64,000 nucleotides of DNA from Neisseria weaveri (GTDB lineage: Bacteria > Pseudomonadota > Gammaproteobacteria > Burkholderiales > Neisseriaceae), in assembly GCF_900638685.1 (NCBI RefSeq), contig NZ_LR134533.1, positions 930,001 through 994,000 of the forward strand, written 5' to 3'. Both the position numbers and the translations under genes were made by a program. The notes below the pieces were generated by a model. That model saw only the letters and a program-made list of their open reading frames with translations, was not told the origin of the DNA and made no database searches. Each line of letters starts with the position of its first letter. The first letter of the stretch is position 1. Of the stretch, positions 22,846 to 31,566 are shown in pieces.

Positions 22846-24033
22846 TTATCTGCCTAAAGCAGCAACATACTGCCGTGCCTGAATACGGGTTTGCGCATCT
22901 TGCGCCAACAAACTTTCTATATCCTTGAGGCCGTCTGAAAAATCTTGTGCCAAACAATGCGCCACAATACGGGCAATATCGGTAAAACGTGCTTTTCCCG
23001 CCAAAAATGCAGCCACCGCTTCTTCATTAGCGGCATTCAGCACGCACGGCGCACCGCCTCCCGCGTACATTGCATCATAAGCCAATTTCAAACAGGGAAA
23101 GCGGTTTAAATCAGGCTCTCGAAATGTAAGCGCCGACAATTTTCCAAAATCCAACGCCCCAACGCCCGATTCGATACGCTCGGGCAAACCCAAACAATAG
23201 GCAATCGGCGTACGCATATCGGGATTGCCCATTTGAGCCAATACCGAACCGTCCAAATAACGCACCATACTGTGGATCACACTTTGCGGATGTATCACAA
23301 CTTCCAGCTTGTCGGGAGGGCAATTAAACAGCCAATGCGCCTCGATTAATTCCAAGCCCTTGTTCATCATTGTGGCCGAATCCACCGAAATTTTCTGCCC
23401 CATAGACCAGTTAGGGTGTTTGACCGCCTGCGCAGGCGTAATATCGTCAAACGTACTTAAATCCGTATCAAGAAAAGGACCGCCGGAAGCAGTCAAAATA
23501 ATCGATTGAATGCCGTGAACATTCAGACGGCCTGAATAATCTTGAGGCAACACTTGGTAAACCGCATTATGCTCGCTGTCTACCGGCAATACTTTCGCTC
23601 CGTTTTCACGGGCGGTTTCCATAAACAACGCACCGGATACCACCAAAGTTTCTTTGTTGGCCAGATAAATGGTTTTACCCGCTTTAGCAGCAGCCAGCGC
23701 AGAAGGCAAACCTGCAGCACCGACAATAGCCGCCATCACGCCCGTCACTTCTGTGGCAGACGCCACATCAATCAAAGCCTGACCGCCGTACAATACTTCG
23801 GTTTGACAGCCGGCGGACTTCAAATACTGCTCCAACTGCCCTGCATGTTCCGCATCGGCCACAACGGCAAAACGCGGTTTAAACCGCTCGCATTGTCGAG
23901 CCAATTTAGCAACCTGTTTGTGTCCTGCCAAAGCAAAAATGCGGAATTTATCCGGATGGCGGGCAACCACGTCCAAGGTACTCTCACCTATGCTTCCCGT
24001 GCTGCCCAAAATGGTTAAGACTTGTTGTGTCAT
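22846..24033 (-). CDS. dxr: 1-deoxy-D-xylulose 5-phosphate reductoisomerase
   Basis: 395 residues. Second step of the MEP isoprenoid route, feeding UppS two genes upstream in the cluster. The NADPH loop [12 protein letters not shown] is at the N terminus, [12 protein letters not shown] near 150, [13 protein letters not shown] near 185, and [19 protein letters not shown] near 210. Two uptake sequences lie inside the coding region (22928-22939 and 23522-23533), where they encode ordinary residues. The first-step enzyme dxs is also in this window at 43317, apart from the cluster. Confidence 0.97.
   Translation of the reverse strand: MTQQVLTILGSTGSIGESTLDVVARHPDKFRIFALAGHKQVAKLARQCERFKPRFAVVADAEHAGQLEQYLKSAGCQTEVLYGGQALIDVASATEVTGVMAAIVGAAGLPSALAAAKAGKTIYLANKETLVVSGALFMETARENGAKVLPVDSEHNAVYQVLPQDYSGRLNVHGIQSIILTASGGPFLDTDLSTFDDITPAQAVKHPNWSMGQKISVDSATMMNKGLELIEAHWLFNCPPDKLEVVIHPQSVIHSMVRYLDGSVLAQMGNPDMRTPIAYCLGLPERIESGVGALDFGKLSALTFREPDLNRFPCLKLAYDAMYAGGGAPCVLNAANEEAVAAFLAGKARFTDIARIVAHCLAQDFSDGLKDIESLLAQDAQTRIQARQYVAALGR
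22928..22939 (+). repeat. DUS inside dxr
   Basis: An exact AGGCCGTCTGAA within the dxr coding region, with a second inverted copy at 23522-23533. Confidence 0.8.
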
Positions 24034-24067
24034 AATTTGTTTCTTTAAGAGGCCGTCTGAAAAAAAA

Positions 24068-24865
24068 TCAGCCGAATATCGCCATCATTGCCGCATATAC
24101 GCTCACCACTGCAATCAAACTGTCAATACGGTCAAATACACCGCCGTGCCCCGGCAATAAATGGCTGCTGTCTTTCATGCCGACAGCCCGCTTCAACATG
24201 CTTTCAAATAAGTCACCGCCGATGCTGACAACGGTCAACAACAACGACAGCAACATCACCGCAAACCAGGAAGCATCAAAACTCAGCCAACCCATACTGC
24301 GGACAATCGTCATATAAATCAGAACGCACAACGCGCCGCCAATGGCACCTTCCCAGCTTTTACCCGGACTAACGGAAGGAGCGATTTTATGCTTGCCGAA
24401 AGCCTTACCGAAAAAGTAGGCAAAAATATCGGCAACCCACACCAAACCCATCACAGCCAGCAATGACTCTGCCGTTTCAGGATAAGGTCTCAACTCAAGC
24501 AACCCGAACCAGAAAGGCAGCATCAAGCTCCAGCCTAAAGTATAACTGCGCCAATTACCATGCAGTTTCCAGCGTTTTACCAGCCATACAGGTACCAATA
24601 CAAACCACAATAGCAACACGCCGAACCAAGCCGACGGTGAAAGTTTCCAACCGCCTGAAGCGGCAAAAAACATAAAAATAGCCGTACCGATCAAATAAGG
24701 AGCACGCTCATCAGGCTTGATCCTCGCTAAGCGGCTGAATTCCCACAGCGCCAGCAGCGCAATCAATCCGGAAAATACAGCCCATAAACCGCTTGATGCC
24801 GAGAACAGCATACCCAGCATCAACGGCAACAATATCAACGCAGTCAATACCCTTTGTTTCAACAT
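24068..24865 (-). CDS. cdsA: phosphatidate cytidylyltransferase
   Basis: 265 residues, about eight membrane segments. Makes CDP-diacylglycerol, the precursor of all phospholipids. The family signature is present: VSPGKSWEGAIGG near 165 and GDLFESMLKRAVGMKDSS followed by LLPGHGGVFDRIDSLI near 240. It starts 5 bases after uppS, as in the classical cluster. A single DUS lies in the 34-base gap to dxr. Confidence 0.97.
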   Translation of the reverse strand: MLKQRVLTALILLPLMLGMLFSASSGLWAVFSGLIALLALWEFSRLARIKPDERAPYLIGTAIFMFFAASGGWKLSPSAWFGVLLLWFVLVPVWLVKRWKLHGNWRSYTLGWSLMLPFWFGLLELRPYPETAESLLAVMGLVWVADIFAYFFGKAFGKHKIAPSVSPGKSWEGAIGGALCVLIYMTIVRSMGWLSFDASWFAVMLLSLLLTVVSIGGDLFESMLKRAVGMKDSSHLLPGHGGVFDRIDSLIAVVSVYAAMMAIFG

Positions 24866-24870
24866 AATTA

Positions 24871-25617
24871 TTATCCCCGCTGCTGTTCCGCCGGCAATTG
24901 CTCCGATGTTCTGCCGAAACGCCTTTCTCTGGTCTGATACGACATAATGGCTTTATCCAACGCCTCCGAATCAAAGTCCGGCCATAAAGTATCGGTAAAA
25001 TACAGTTCTGAATAGGCCAACTGCCATAGCAAGAAATTACTGATACGGGTTTCCCCACCCGTTCTGATAAACAAATCCGGCTCCGGTGCTTCCGACAGCA
25101 TCAAATACCGACCGAGTTTTTCTTCCGTAATTTCCGTTTCACCGGCACGAACCAGCTTATTTACTGCCTGAAGAATATCCCAACGGCCGCCGTAATCGGC
25201 CGCAATCGCTAAAGTCAACCCCGTATTATTGGCCGTTAAGGCTTCAGCCTGCTCGATGCCGCGACGGATTTCTTCATTAAACCTCTCTCGGCTGCCCAAT
25301 ACCTTCAAGCGCATATTGTTTTCATGCAGACGGCCAACCTGTTTTTGCAAAGCCTGAAGGAACAGCCCCATTAAAAACGATACTTCTTCTTCAGGCCGTC
25401 GCCAGTTTTCAGTAGAAAAGGCAAATACGGTCAGATACTGCACACCCAACTCTGCACAGCGCCGCACCATTTTTTCCAACGCGTCCAAACCGCGTTTATG
25501 CCCCATAATGCGCGGCATAAAGCGTTTTTTCGCCCAACGTCCGTTGCCGTCCATAATGACGGCAATATGACGCGGTATATGCGTATGCTCCAAAATGGTT
25601 TGAGTGCTGCTTTTCAT
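24871..25617 (-). CDS. uppS: undecaprenyl diphosphate synthase
   Basis: 248 residues, cis-prenyltransferase. HIAVIMDGNGRWAKKR at about residue 17 holds the catalytic Asp. AFSTENWRRP lies near 70, and DLFIRTGGETRISNFLLWQ near 195 binds the diphosphate. Makes the C55 lipid carrier for peptidoglycan and surface glycans from MEP-pathway units. It begins 23 bases after frr. Confidence 0.97.
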   Translation of the reverse strand: MKSSTQTILEHTHIPRHIAVIMDGNGRWAKKRFMPRIMGHKRGLDALEKMVRRCAELGVQYLTVFAFSTENWRRPEEEVSFLMGLFLQALQKQVGRLHENNMRLKVLGSRERFNEEIRRGIEQAEALTANNTGLTLAIAADYGGRWDILQAVNKLVRAGETEITEEKLGRYLMLSEAPEPDLFIRTGGETRISNFLLWQLAYSELYFTDTLWPDFDSEALDKAIMSYQTRERRFGRTSEQLPAEQQRG

Positions 25618-25640
25618 ATCTGCCTCTACAATACCGGTTA

Positions 25641-26198
25641 TCAGATAGCCATCAAATCTTCTTCTTTGGCGGCGAGCATTTTATCGACTTCGGCAATGTG
25701 CTTATCAGTCAACTTTTGGATCAATTCTTCACCGCGGCGCGCATCGTCTTCGGAAATTTCTTTATCTTTCAGCAAACGTTTGAAATCATTGTTGGCATCA
25801 CGGCGGACATTGCGGATAGCGACACGACCTTCTTCCGCCTCACCGCGTACCACTTTAATCAGGTCTTTACGGCGCTCTTCAGTCAGCATCGGCATCGGAA
25901 CGCGGATCAAATCACCGATAGATGCAGGGTTCAGACCCAAATGCGAATCACGAATGGCTTTTTCAACTTTGGCAGCCATATTGCTTTCAAAAGGCTTCAC
26001 GCCAATCGTACGGGCATCCAACAAAGTTACGTTTGCCACTTGGCTCACAGGCACCATACTTCCCCAATATTCGACTTCCACCTGATCCAGCAGACCAGTA
26101 TGCGCACGACCGGTGCGCACTTTAGACAGATTTTCTTTCAACACTTCCAAAGAACGCTGCATTTTACCTTCAGCGGTTTTTTGAATTTCATTAATCAT
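25641..26198 (-). CDS. frr: ribosome recycling factor
   Basis: 185 residues, the normal length. Together with EF-G it splits ribosomes after termination. Family segments are [40 protein letters not shown], and the C-terminal helix [19 protein letters not shown]. It follows pyrH after about 255 bases that contain a terminator and one DUS, so it may have its own promoter. Confidence 0.98.
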   Translation of the reverse strand: MINEIQKTAEGKMQRSLEVLKENLSKVRTGRAHTGLLDQVEVEYWGSMVPVSQVANVTLLDARTIGVKPFESNMAAKVEKAIRDSHLGLNPASIGDLIRVPMPMLTEERRKDLIKVVRGEAEEGRVAIRNVRRDANNDFKRLLKDKEISEDDARRGEELIQKLTDKHIAEVDKMLAAKEEDLMAI

Positions 26199-26398
26199 TT
26201 TTCGCTCTCAAACATATCAAAATCAAAAGGGTATTATACAAGGCCGTCTGAAAAACAGTTTAGCCGGATTGAATCATTCAATAACCTTACATAGTACCGT
26301 TATTGAATGGTATAGACAAGATTAAACATTCAGACCACATTGTTTTATTTAAACAATTCATCTCAAGAAAAACGGTTTCAACTTGGCAGAAAGCAAAA

Positions 26399-26426
26399 AG
26401 GCCGTCTGAAAATTTTCAGACGGCCT
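26399..26426 (-). terminator. DUS-pair terminator of pyrH
   Basis: A perfect stem of facing uptake sequences followed on the minus strand by TTTTT, 28 bases after the pyrH stop. The remaining gap to frr (26199-26398) holds one more DUS and no gene. Confidence 0.75.
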
Positions 26427-26454
26427 CTCTATTCAATCTGTGTAACCATCACGA

Positions 26455-27174
26455 TTAATAATGCACCAAAGTACCTTCATCCTCACCGGCAATCACGCGT
26501 TTCAATGCACCTTCTTTGGCAATACCGAACACCACAATATTCAACTTCTGTTCGCGACACAAAGCAAATGCGGTTGCATCCATCACACGTAAGTTTTTAC
26601 TGATGGCTTCGTCAAAGGTAATGGTTTGATAACGGGTAGCCGAAGGATCTTTTTTCGGATCGGCTGTATAAACACCGTCAACATTAGTGGCTTTCAGCAT
26701 AATGTCGCAGTTCATTTCCGCACCGCGCAACGAAGCCGCTGTATCTGTAGTAAAGAAAGGATTACCCGTACCGGCAGCGAAAATCACGACTTTTCCCTCT
26801 TCCAAATATTGAATGGCTTTGGGACGAGCGTAGGTTTCGGCAATCTGCTGCATGCTTAATGCGGATTGTACGCGGGCTTTAATGCCCAATGATTCAAACG
26901 CATCTTTCAAGGCCAACGCATTCATCACGGTAGCCATCATACCCATATAGTCGGCAGTTGCACGATCCATACCTTGGGCTTGGGTGGCAACACCGCGGAA
27001 AATATTACCGCCGCCAATTACAACGGCAACCTGCACGCCCATGTCCACAACTTCTTTCACTTGCCCGACAATCTGCATAATCGTTTCACGATTGATACCG
27101 AACGCATCCTTGCCCATCAGGGCTTCGCCGGAAAGTTTCAATAAAACACGTTTGTATTTAGTCTGTTGTACCAT
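26455..27174 (-). CDS. pyrH: UMP kinase
   Basis: 239 residues, amino acid kinase fold. Phosphorylates UMP to UDP, feeding nucleic acid and UDP-sugar synthesis, including the UDP-GlcNAc used by LpxA in the same cluster. Motifs: [14 protein letters not shown] at the start, [11 protein letters not shown] near 55, [16 protein letters not shown] near 140, and [15 protein letters not shown] near 170. It has its own predicted promoter, which contains a perfect inverted repeat. Confidence 0.98.
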   Translation of the reverse strand: MVQQTKYKRVLLKLSGEALMGKDAFGINRETIMQIVGQVKEVVDMGVQVAVVIGGGNIFRGVATQAQGMDRATADYMGMMATVMNALALKDAFESLGIKARVQSALSMQQIAETYARPKAIQYLEEGKVVIFAAGTGNPFFTTDTAASLRGAEMNCDIMLKATNVDGVYTADPKKDPSATRYQTITFDEAISKNLRVMDATAFALCREQKLNIVVFGIAKEGALKRVIAGEDEGTLVHY

Positions 27175-27267
27175 GGGAACACCTTACTTTTTGTGAGAAA
27201 ATGATTGCAGGCCGTCTGAAAATAAATCATACCGCCTTAAGAAAACCAGAACGTCGCACTGACGTTT

Positions 27268-27296
27268 ATTTTATCCATTTTGGATAAACAATTCAA
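27268..27296 (-). promoter_or_regulatory. predicted pyrH promoter with inner palindrome
   Basis: On the minus strand TTGAAT (-35) and TAAAAT (-10, 5 of 6) are spaced by 17 bases, about 95 bases before the pyrH start. A perfect inverted repeat TTTATCCA-AAA-TGGATAAA (27270-27288) fills the spacer and overlaps the -10, placed like a repressor operator. Confidence 0.5.
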
Positions 27297-27404
27297 AACA
27301 GCTTATTTATTTCAAATCAAAATAATTCAATAAACCGATTTGAAAACAGGTACTTTTTTCTGAAAGTGGCCAAACCGGACTGCATTATCCCGCTCACCAC
27401 CCTC

Positions 27405-27444
27405 AAAAAAAAGCACCCCGATTCAATCATGAATCCGAGTGCTT
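27405..27444 (-). terminator. rho-independent terminator of tsf
   Basis: AAGCACTCGGATTCA pairs with TGAATCGGGGTGCTT (one mismatch) around a 4-base loop, followed by eight T on the minus strand. It lies 15 bases after the tsf stop. Confidence 0.85.
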
Positions 27445-27459
27445 TATTTTTACAAGCTA

Positions 27460-28314
27460 TTAAACCTTAGCAGCAGCAGCAACTTCGGCAGCGTAGTCAA
27501 CTACAGCTTTTTCGATACCGTCACCTACTTTGTAACGTACGAAGCTTACTACCTCTGCACCTTGCTCTTTCAAGAACTGGGCAACGGTTTGATCAGGATT
27601 CATAACAAAAGCCTGACCGTTCAATGTTACCTCAGCCAAGAATTTCTTAATGCGGCCTTCAACCATTTTTTCGGCGATTTCGGCAGGCTTGCCTGATTCA
27701 ATGGCTTGTTGGGTGTAAATACGGCGTTCTTTTTCAACAGTTTCCGCATCCACTTCGTTTTCAGACACGCATTGGGGTTTAGCTGCAACGATGTGCATAC
27801 CTACTTTGCGGGCAACATCTTCAGAGCCTTTGAACTCAACCAACACACCTTCGGTAGCCAAAGCACCATGGATGTAAGCGGTCAGGCTGTTGGCAGTTTC
27901 GATAACTTGGAAACGGCGCACAGACATGTTTTCGCCCAATTTGGCGATGATGGCTTTACGCTCTTCTTCAACCAAGTTGCTCAGCTCTTCAACAGAAGCA
28001 GGTTTTTTGGCAACGGCAGTTTTGGCAACAAAGTTGGCAAATTCTACGAAGCCGGCATCTTTGGCTACGAAGTCGGTTTCACAGTTAACTTCAACCAAAG
28101 CACCTACGTTGCCTTCGATAGCATAAGCCAATACCCCTTCGGCAGCGGTACGACCGGCCAGTTTACCGGCTTTGGCACCTGATTTAACACGCAGGATTTC
28201 TTCGGCTTTTTCCATGTTGCCTTCGGCTTCAACCAAAGCCTTTTTACATTCCATCATACCCAAACCGGTAGCGGCACGCAGATCGGCAACCATTTTAGCG
28301 GTAATTGCAGACAT
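27460..28314 (-). CDS. tsf: translation elongation factor Ts
   Basis: 284 residues. Exchanges GDP for GTP on EF-Tu. The start [20 protein letters not shown] with [13 protein letters not shown] is the family hallmark, and [12 protein letters not shown] lies near 80. The frame is open upstream to 28386, but ATG 28314 has AAGGAG 6 bases before it. It follows rpsB across a hairpin, the usual rpsB-tsf operon. Confidence 0.98.
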   Translation of the reverse strand: MSAITAKMVADLRAATGLGMMECKKALVEAEGNMEKAEEILRVKSGAKAGKLAGRTAAEGVLAYAIEGNVGALVEVNCETDFVAKDAGFVEFANFVAKTAVAKKPASVEELSNLVEEERKAIIAKLGENMSVRRFQVIETANSLTAYIHGALATEGVLVEFKGSEDVARKVGMHIVAAKPQCVSENEVDAETVEKERRIYTQQAIESGKPAEIAEKMVEGRIKKFLAEVTLNGQAFVMNPDQTVAQFLKEQGAEVVSFVRYKVGDGIEKAVVDYAAEVAAAAKV

Positions 28315-28403
28315 TCTTAACTCCTTGAATCTTTGGAAAAGTATGGCATTACCCATACTTTGAAAATTGTATGCTGCAGCTTTCAATTCAAGCCGCGCAT
28401 TCT

Positions 28404-28429
28404 AAAAAAAGGGGCGTTAAGCCCCTCTT
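28404..28429 (-). terminator. attenuator or terminator between rpsB and tsf
   Basis: AGGGGC and GCCCCT form a short GC stem followed by seven T on the minus strand, 11 bases after the rpsB stop. Such a partial terminator would lower tsf relative to rpsB. Confidence 0.7.
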
Positions 28430-28440
28430 TATCGTATGCC

Positions 28441-29166
28441 TTACTCGGCAGCAGCTTGGGCAGCCGCTACAGTTTCTTGGATAGCTTGGTTTTTGCCTTC
28501 CAAAACCGCATCGGCCATACCGCGGCAGTACAGACGGATAGCTTTAGCAGAGTCATCGTTACCCGGGATAACGTGTTTTACACCGTCCGGGCTGTTGTTG
28601 GTATCCACAACGGCGATTACCGGAATACCTAATTTTTCAGCCTCAACCAGAGTACCTTTTTGGTAACCGGTATCGATAACGAAGATTGCGTCAGGCAGAC
28701 CTTTCATGTTTTTGATACCGCCCAATGAACGCTCCAGTTTTTCAACTTCGCGTTGCATATCCAAGATTTCTTTTTTGTTGAAACCGCTCTCGGCAGCATT
28801 TTCCAAAATTGCCGCTTTTTCTTCCAGACGTTTGATAGACTGTTTAACGGTTTTGTAGTTGGTCAGCATACCGCCCAACCAACGGTAATCAACGTAAGGC
28901 ATACCGGCACGGGTAGCTTCTTCACGGATGATTTCGCGGGCTTGACGTTTGGTACCTACGAACAGTACGGTACCTTTGTTAGCAACCAGACGGCGTACCA
29001 CTTCTTGTGCTTCTTGGAACAGCGGCAGGGTTTTTTCCAAGTTTACGATATGGATTTTGTTGCGCGCGCCGAAAATGTATTGTTCCATTTTCGGGTTCCA
29101 GTAACGGGTTTGGTGACCAAAGTGAACGCCTGCTTCAATCATCTGGCGCATAGTAATTTGAGACAT
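28441..29166 (-). CDS. rpsB: 30S ribosomal protein S2
   Basis: 241 residues. Typical segments: the start [52 protein letters not shown] near 105, and [14 protein letters not shown] near 160. It leads the long minus-strand cluster. AAGGAA stands 5 bases before the ATG and a good promoter lies 134-162 bases upstream, leaving a leader of about 130 bases where S2 autoregulation would be expected by analogy. Confidence 0.98.
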   Translation of the reverse strand: MSQITMRQMIEAGVHFGHQTRYWNPKMEQYIFGARNKIHIVNLEKTLPLFQEAQEVVRRLVANKGTVLFVGTKRQAREIIREEATRAGMPYVDYRWLGGMLTNYKTVKQSIKRLEEKAAILENAAESGFNKKEILDMQREVEKLERSLGGIKNMKGLPDAIFVIDTGYQKGTLVEAEKLGIPVIAVVDTNNSPDGVKHVIPGNDDSAKAIRLYCRGMADAVLEGKNQAIQETVAAAQAAAE

Positions 29167-29299
29167 AATTTTCCTTCAAAGGGTTAAAGCAAACACTTCG
29201 ACGCATAGAACTTAAAAAATTAAGCACCCTTTTGGCGTAAAGTGCGAGCATTGTCGATTTAAAAATAATTTTCCGCTTTGCAAAATCGGAAACCGAAGA

Positions 29300-29328
29300 A
29301 TTATATAAGATTTCCGACATGATGAAAA
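29300..29328 (-). promoter_or_regulatory. likely sigma-70 promoter of rpsB-tsf
   Basis: A perfect TATAAT on the minus strand with TTTTCA (3 of 6, weak) 17 bases upstream. The -35 reaches the end of the neighbouring small gene region. Confidence 0.55.
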
Positions 29329-29331
29329 GTT

Positions 29332-29535
29332 TTATTCGTTTTCATTCCTCACTTGTTGCTTTTCTTGTAATTTCATCAACTTATTCCGCCGGCGCACGCT
29401 TCTTGCCCAGAAGAAAAAAGCTGTCGGCAATACCGACCAAAACAGAAAATAAATCAATGCCCGTTCAATGCCGGGCTGCGCTGCGGAAAACAAAACGGTT
29501 ACAAAAAGATAGCCGATAATAAAAATATGCGTCAT
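29332..29535 (-). CDS. small membrane protein of unknown function
   Basis: 67 residues, no family recognised. Two hydrophobic stretches (about 4-18 and 26-44) are followed by a strongly basic, then charged tail (ARSVRRRNKLMKLQEKQ). This suggests two membrane helices with a cytoplasmic tail. The ribosome site is weak (AGAAAG). It ends about 165 bases before rpsB and runs in the same direction, and the rpsB promoter begins right at its end. Composition looks like a real protein, but length and weak start leave doubt. Confidence 0.5.
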   Translation of the reverse strand: MTHIFIIGYLFVTVLFSAAQPGIERALIYFLFWSVLPTAFFFWARSVRRRNKLMKLQEKQQVRNENE

Positions 29536-29681
29536 TTATTGTCTTTCTGATGTCTTTCAAAATGGTCTGTGGTGAACCGGTAGTTTGTTTTTCAGACGGC
29601 CTCTTCCGGCTGCGGGTTGCCAACTGCCGGAGCTTTAAGCTAGCCTTTGTGCTTTGCCGTTTATTTTAAAGGCCGCTTTCT

Positions 29682-30281
29682 ATGCTGTCTTCCGAAAAAA
29701 AATTACTCCGCCGCCACTTCCGTATGGCGAGAAAAAATTTAACACCCGAACAAAGGCTGAATGCGACCAAACGCATCAACCGCCTGTTGAAACCGTTTAT
29801 CCGCAAAAACAAGCGCATCGGTGTGTATTGGCCTATAGGTTTCGAATTGCAGCTGGACATATTCAACAAAACGGCCGTCAGGCGCGGTGCCAAACTGTAT
29901 TTGCCCTATATCGAGCCGCACTCTTTGCGTTTGTGGTTTTCGCCTTATCCTGAAAATGAAGCGGCAATGGAGCGAAAACGGGGTAACAGCCGCCTGTTTA
30001 TCCCTCAATTTCAAGGTAAAAAAATCCGTGCGGAACAGCTGCATATTTTACTGGTGCCGTTGGTAGGCATCGACAGGCAGGGTTACCGGTTGGGACAAGG
30101 CGGCGGTTATTATGACGTATCGTTATCGCATACCCGATACCGTTTGCAGCCTTCTACCATCGGTGTCGGTTTCGGTTGCCAATTATGCGAATCTTTACCG
30201 CGCGAAAAACACGATATGCCTTTAAAAACGTTTGTTTGCGAGCAAGGTGTTCTACATTTCAAGCCCAAACGTGTAAGATAA
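29682..30281 (+). CDS. 5-formyltetrahydrofolate cyclo-ligase
   Basis: 199 residues, MTHFS/YgfA family. Converts 5-formyl-THF to 5,10-methenyl-THF using ATP. Family marks: N-terminal KKLLRRHFRMARKNLTPEQR, IGVYWPIGFELQLD, LLVPLVGIDRQGYRLGQGGGYYD near 125-148 that binds folate and ATP, and the final basic part. In many proteobacteria 6S RNA lies just upstream of this gene. I looked for it in 29536-29681 and could not find a closing stem. Confidence 0.92.
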   Translation: MLSSEKKLLRRHFRMARKNLTPEQRLNATKRINRLLKPFIRKNKRIGVYWPIGFELQLDIFNKTAVRRGAKLYLPYIEPHSLRLWFSPYPENEAAMERKRGNSRLFIPQFQGKKIRAEQLHILLVPLVGIDRQGYRLGQGGGYYDVSLSHTRYRLQPSTIGVGFGCQLCESLPREKHDMPLKTFVCEQGVLHFKPKRVR

Positions 30282-30425
30282 GGCCGTCTGAAAAAACTTT
30301 GAGCTTGTAGAAACCAAAACGGTTTTTCGTGTTTTTACGAAAAACGGCCTTTAATTACCGGAAAAGCGCACTATTTTGTTTTGGTAACCCGTTCGATGAC
30401 CTTACTGCAATCAAAAGGAAAAACC

Positions 30426-30665
30426 ATGCACAACCAAGTTTCTTACGCCGCTTCTTATCCGCATACCTGCAACAAAGCTCTGTATGTGGCTATGGCCTTG
30501 CTGTTCGGTACGTTTGGCGTACACAAATTCTGTGCGGGCCGTGTGTGGATGGGAATTTTGTATTTTCTGCTGAGCTGGACGTTTATCCCGACCGTTATCG
30601 GCATTATCGAAGGCATTTTGGCTGCTTTCAAGCCTACGGATTCATTGGGCGCAATCATCGTTTAA
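30426..30665 (+). CDS. TM2-domain membrane protein
   Basis: 79 residues. A TM2 domain fills residues 15-70: KALYVAMALLFGTFGVHKF, then CAGRVWMGILYFLLSW and PTVIGIIEGILAAF, two membrane helices joined by a short turn. The frame starts upstream at 30381, but ATG 30426 has AAAAGGAAA before it. TM2 proteins are common; their bacterial function is not known. It is a single gene with a good terminator. Confidence 0.85.
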   Translation: MHNQVSYAASYPHTCNKALYVAMALLFGTFGVHKFCAGRVWMGILYFLLSWTFIPTVIGIIEGILAAFKPTDSLGAIIV

Positions 30666-30688
30666 CCGCATTTGATTTTAATTATTCG

Positions 30689-30723
30689 GCAGAGGCCGTC
30701 TGAAATTTTCAGACGGCCTCTGC
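30689..30723 (+). terminator. DUS-pair terminator of the TM2 gene
   Basis: GCAGAGGCCGTCTGAAA faces its complement as a 17-base stem, followed by TTCTTTCT. It is 24 bases after the stop. Confidence 0.7.
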
Positions 30724-30968
30724 TTCTTTCTATTTAGCTCAACCTGAATACTCAAGCGGTATTTTTACGTTTTTTTACCGCATGACTTTTGATAAAACCG
30801 GTCTGGAAAATTCAATATAACCGTATGAAATAAATGAAAAATCAGATATTTAAAATATCACTCCGGTTCAAGGCGTCCCGACTCTTGAATCAACTTCCCC
30901 GATAAACCTTGAAACGGCCGTCTTTTATCGCTATGTTATTGGCTCACTTCAATAAGGAACCAAACACA

Positions 30969-31466
30969 ATGCAATTTTTCGGTATCGGTTTTTTAGTCCT
31001 TCTGTTTTTGGAAATCATGTCCATCGTTTGGGTAGCCGACTGGCTGGGTGGCGGCGTAACCTTCGGCTTGATGGTGTTAAGCTTCATCTCCGGCATTTTC
31101 ATGCTGCGCAACACCGGTGTATCGGGCGTATTGATGGCAGGCGCCGCCATGCGCAACGGCGGGCAAGTTTCCCTATACCAATTATTGTGGCCGATACGCT
31201 ATACGGTTGCCGCTTTAATGCTGATGAGTCCCGGCTTTGTTTCCCTGATTTTAGCCGTTGTATTACTGCTGCCGTTTAAAGGCAAGCCGGTTGCCGATAT
31301 GTCGAATACTTTTACTTACGGGCAAAATCCGTTCGAGCCGCACAACCCGAACCGCCAACCGCACGCCAACCGCCACGACGAAGACATTATAGAAGGCGAA
31401 TACACGGTTGATCCCGACAACAACCAAGCAAAGCAGCGCAGTTATATCGAACACAAACACGATTAA
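30969..31466 (+). CDS. fxsA: FxsA-family membrane protein
   Basis: 165 residues. Residues 1-105 match FxsA: FFGIGFLVLLFLEIMSIVWV, then LGGGVTFGLMVLSFISGIFM and LMLMSPGFVSLILAVVLLLP, giving three or four membrane segments. The tail is polar and His/Asn-rich (PHNPNRQPHANRHDED). In E. coli FxsA affects phage exclusion by F plasmid PifA; its normal role is unknown. An upstream start at 30909 is open, but ATG 30969 with AAGGAA before it gives the family N terminus. Confidence 0.85.
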   Translation: MQFFGIGFLVLLFLEIMSIVWVADWLGGGVTFGLMVLSFISGIFMLRNTGVSGVLMAGAAMRNGGQVSLYQLLWPIRYTVAALMLMSPGFVSLILAVVLLLPFKGKPVADMSNTFTYGQNPFEPHNPNRQPHANRHDEDIIEGEYTVDPDNNQAKQRSYIEHKHD

Positions 31467-31496
31467 ACACAATTGCAAAAATCTGATTGATGAAAC

Positions 31497-31528
31497 AAAA
31501 GGCCGTCTGAAATTTCAGACGGCCTTTT
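31497..31528. terminator. bidirectional DUS-pair terminator
   Basis: AAAAGGCCGTCTGAAA faces its complement with T/A runs on both sides. It lies between the convergent fxsA and acetyltransferase genes. Confidence 0.75.
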
Positions 31529-31566
31529 GCTGTGGCGGATAACCCGAATATTGCTCCGAATCCGGT

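Noticed and set aside
29536..29681. 6S RNA upstream of the 5-formyltetrahydrofolate cyclo-ligase gene
   Set aside because: This is a common place for 6S RNA, and GGCTGCGGGTTGCC looked suggestive, but it pairs locally as a short hairpin. No matching 5' arm exists at the right distance.
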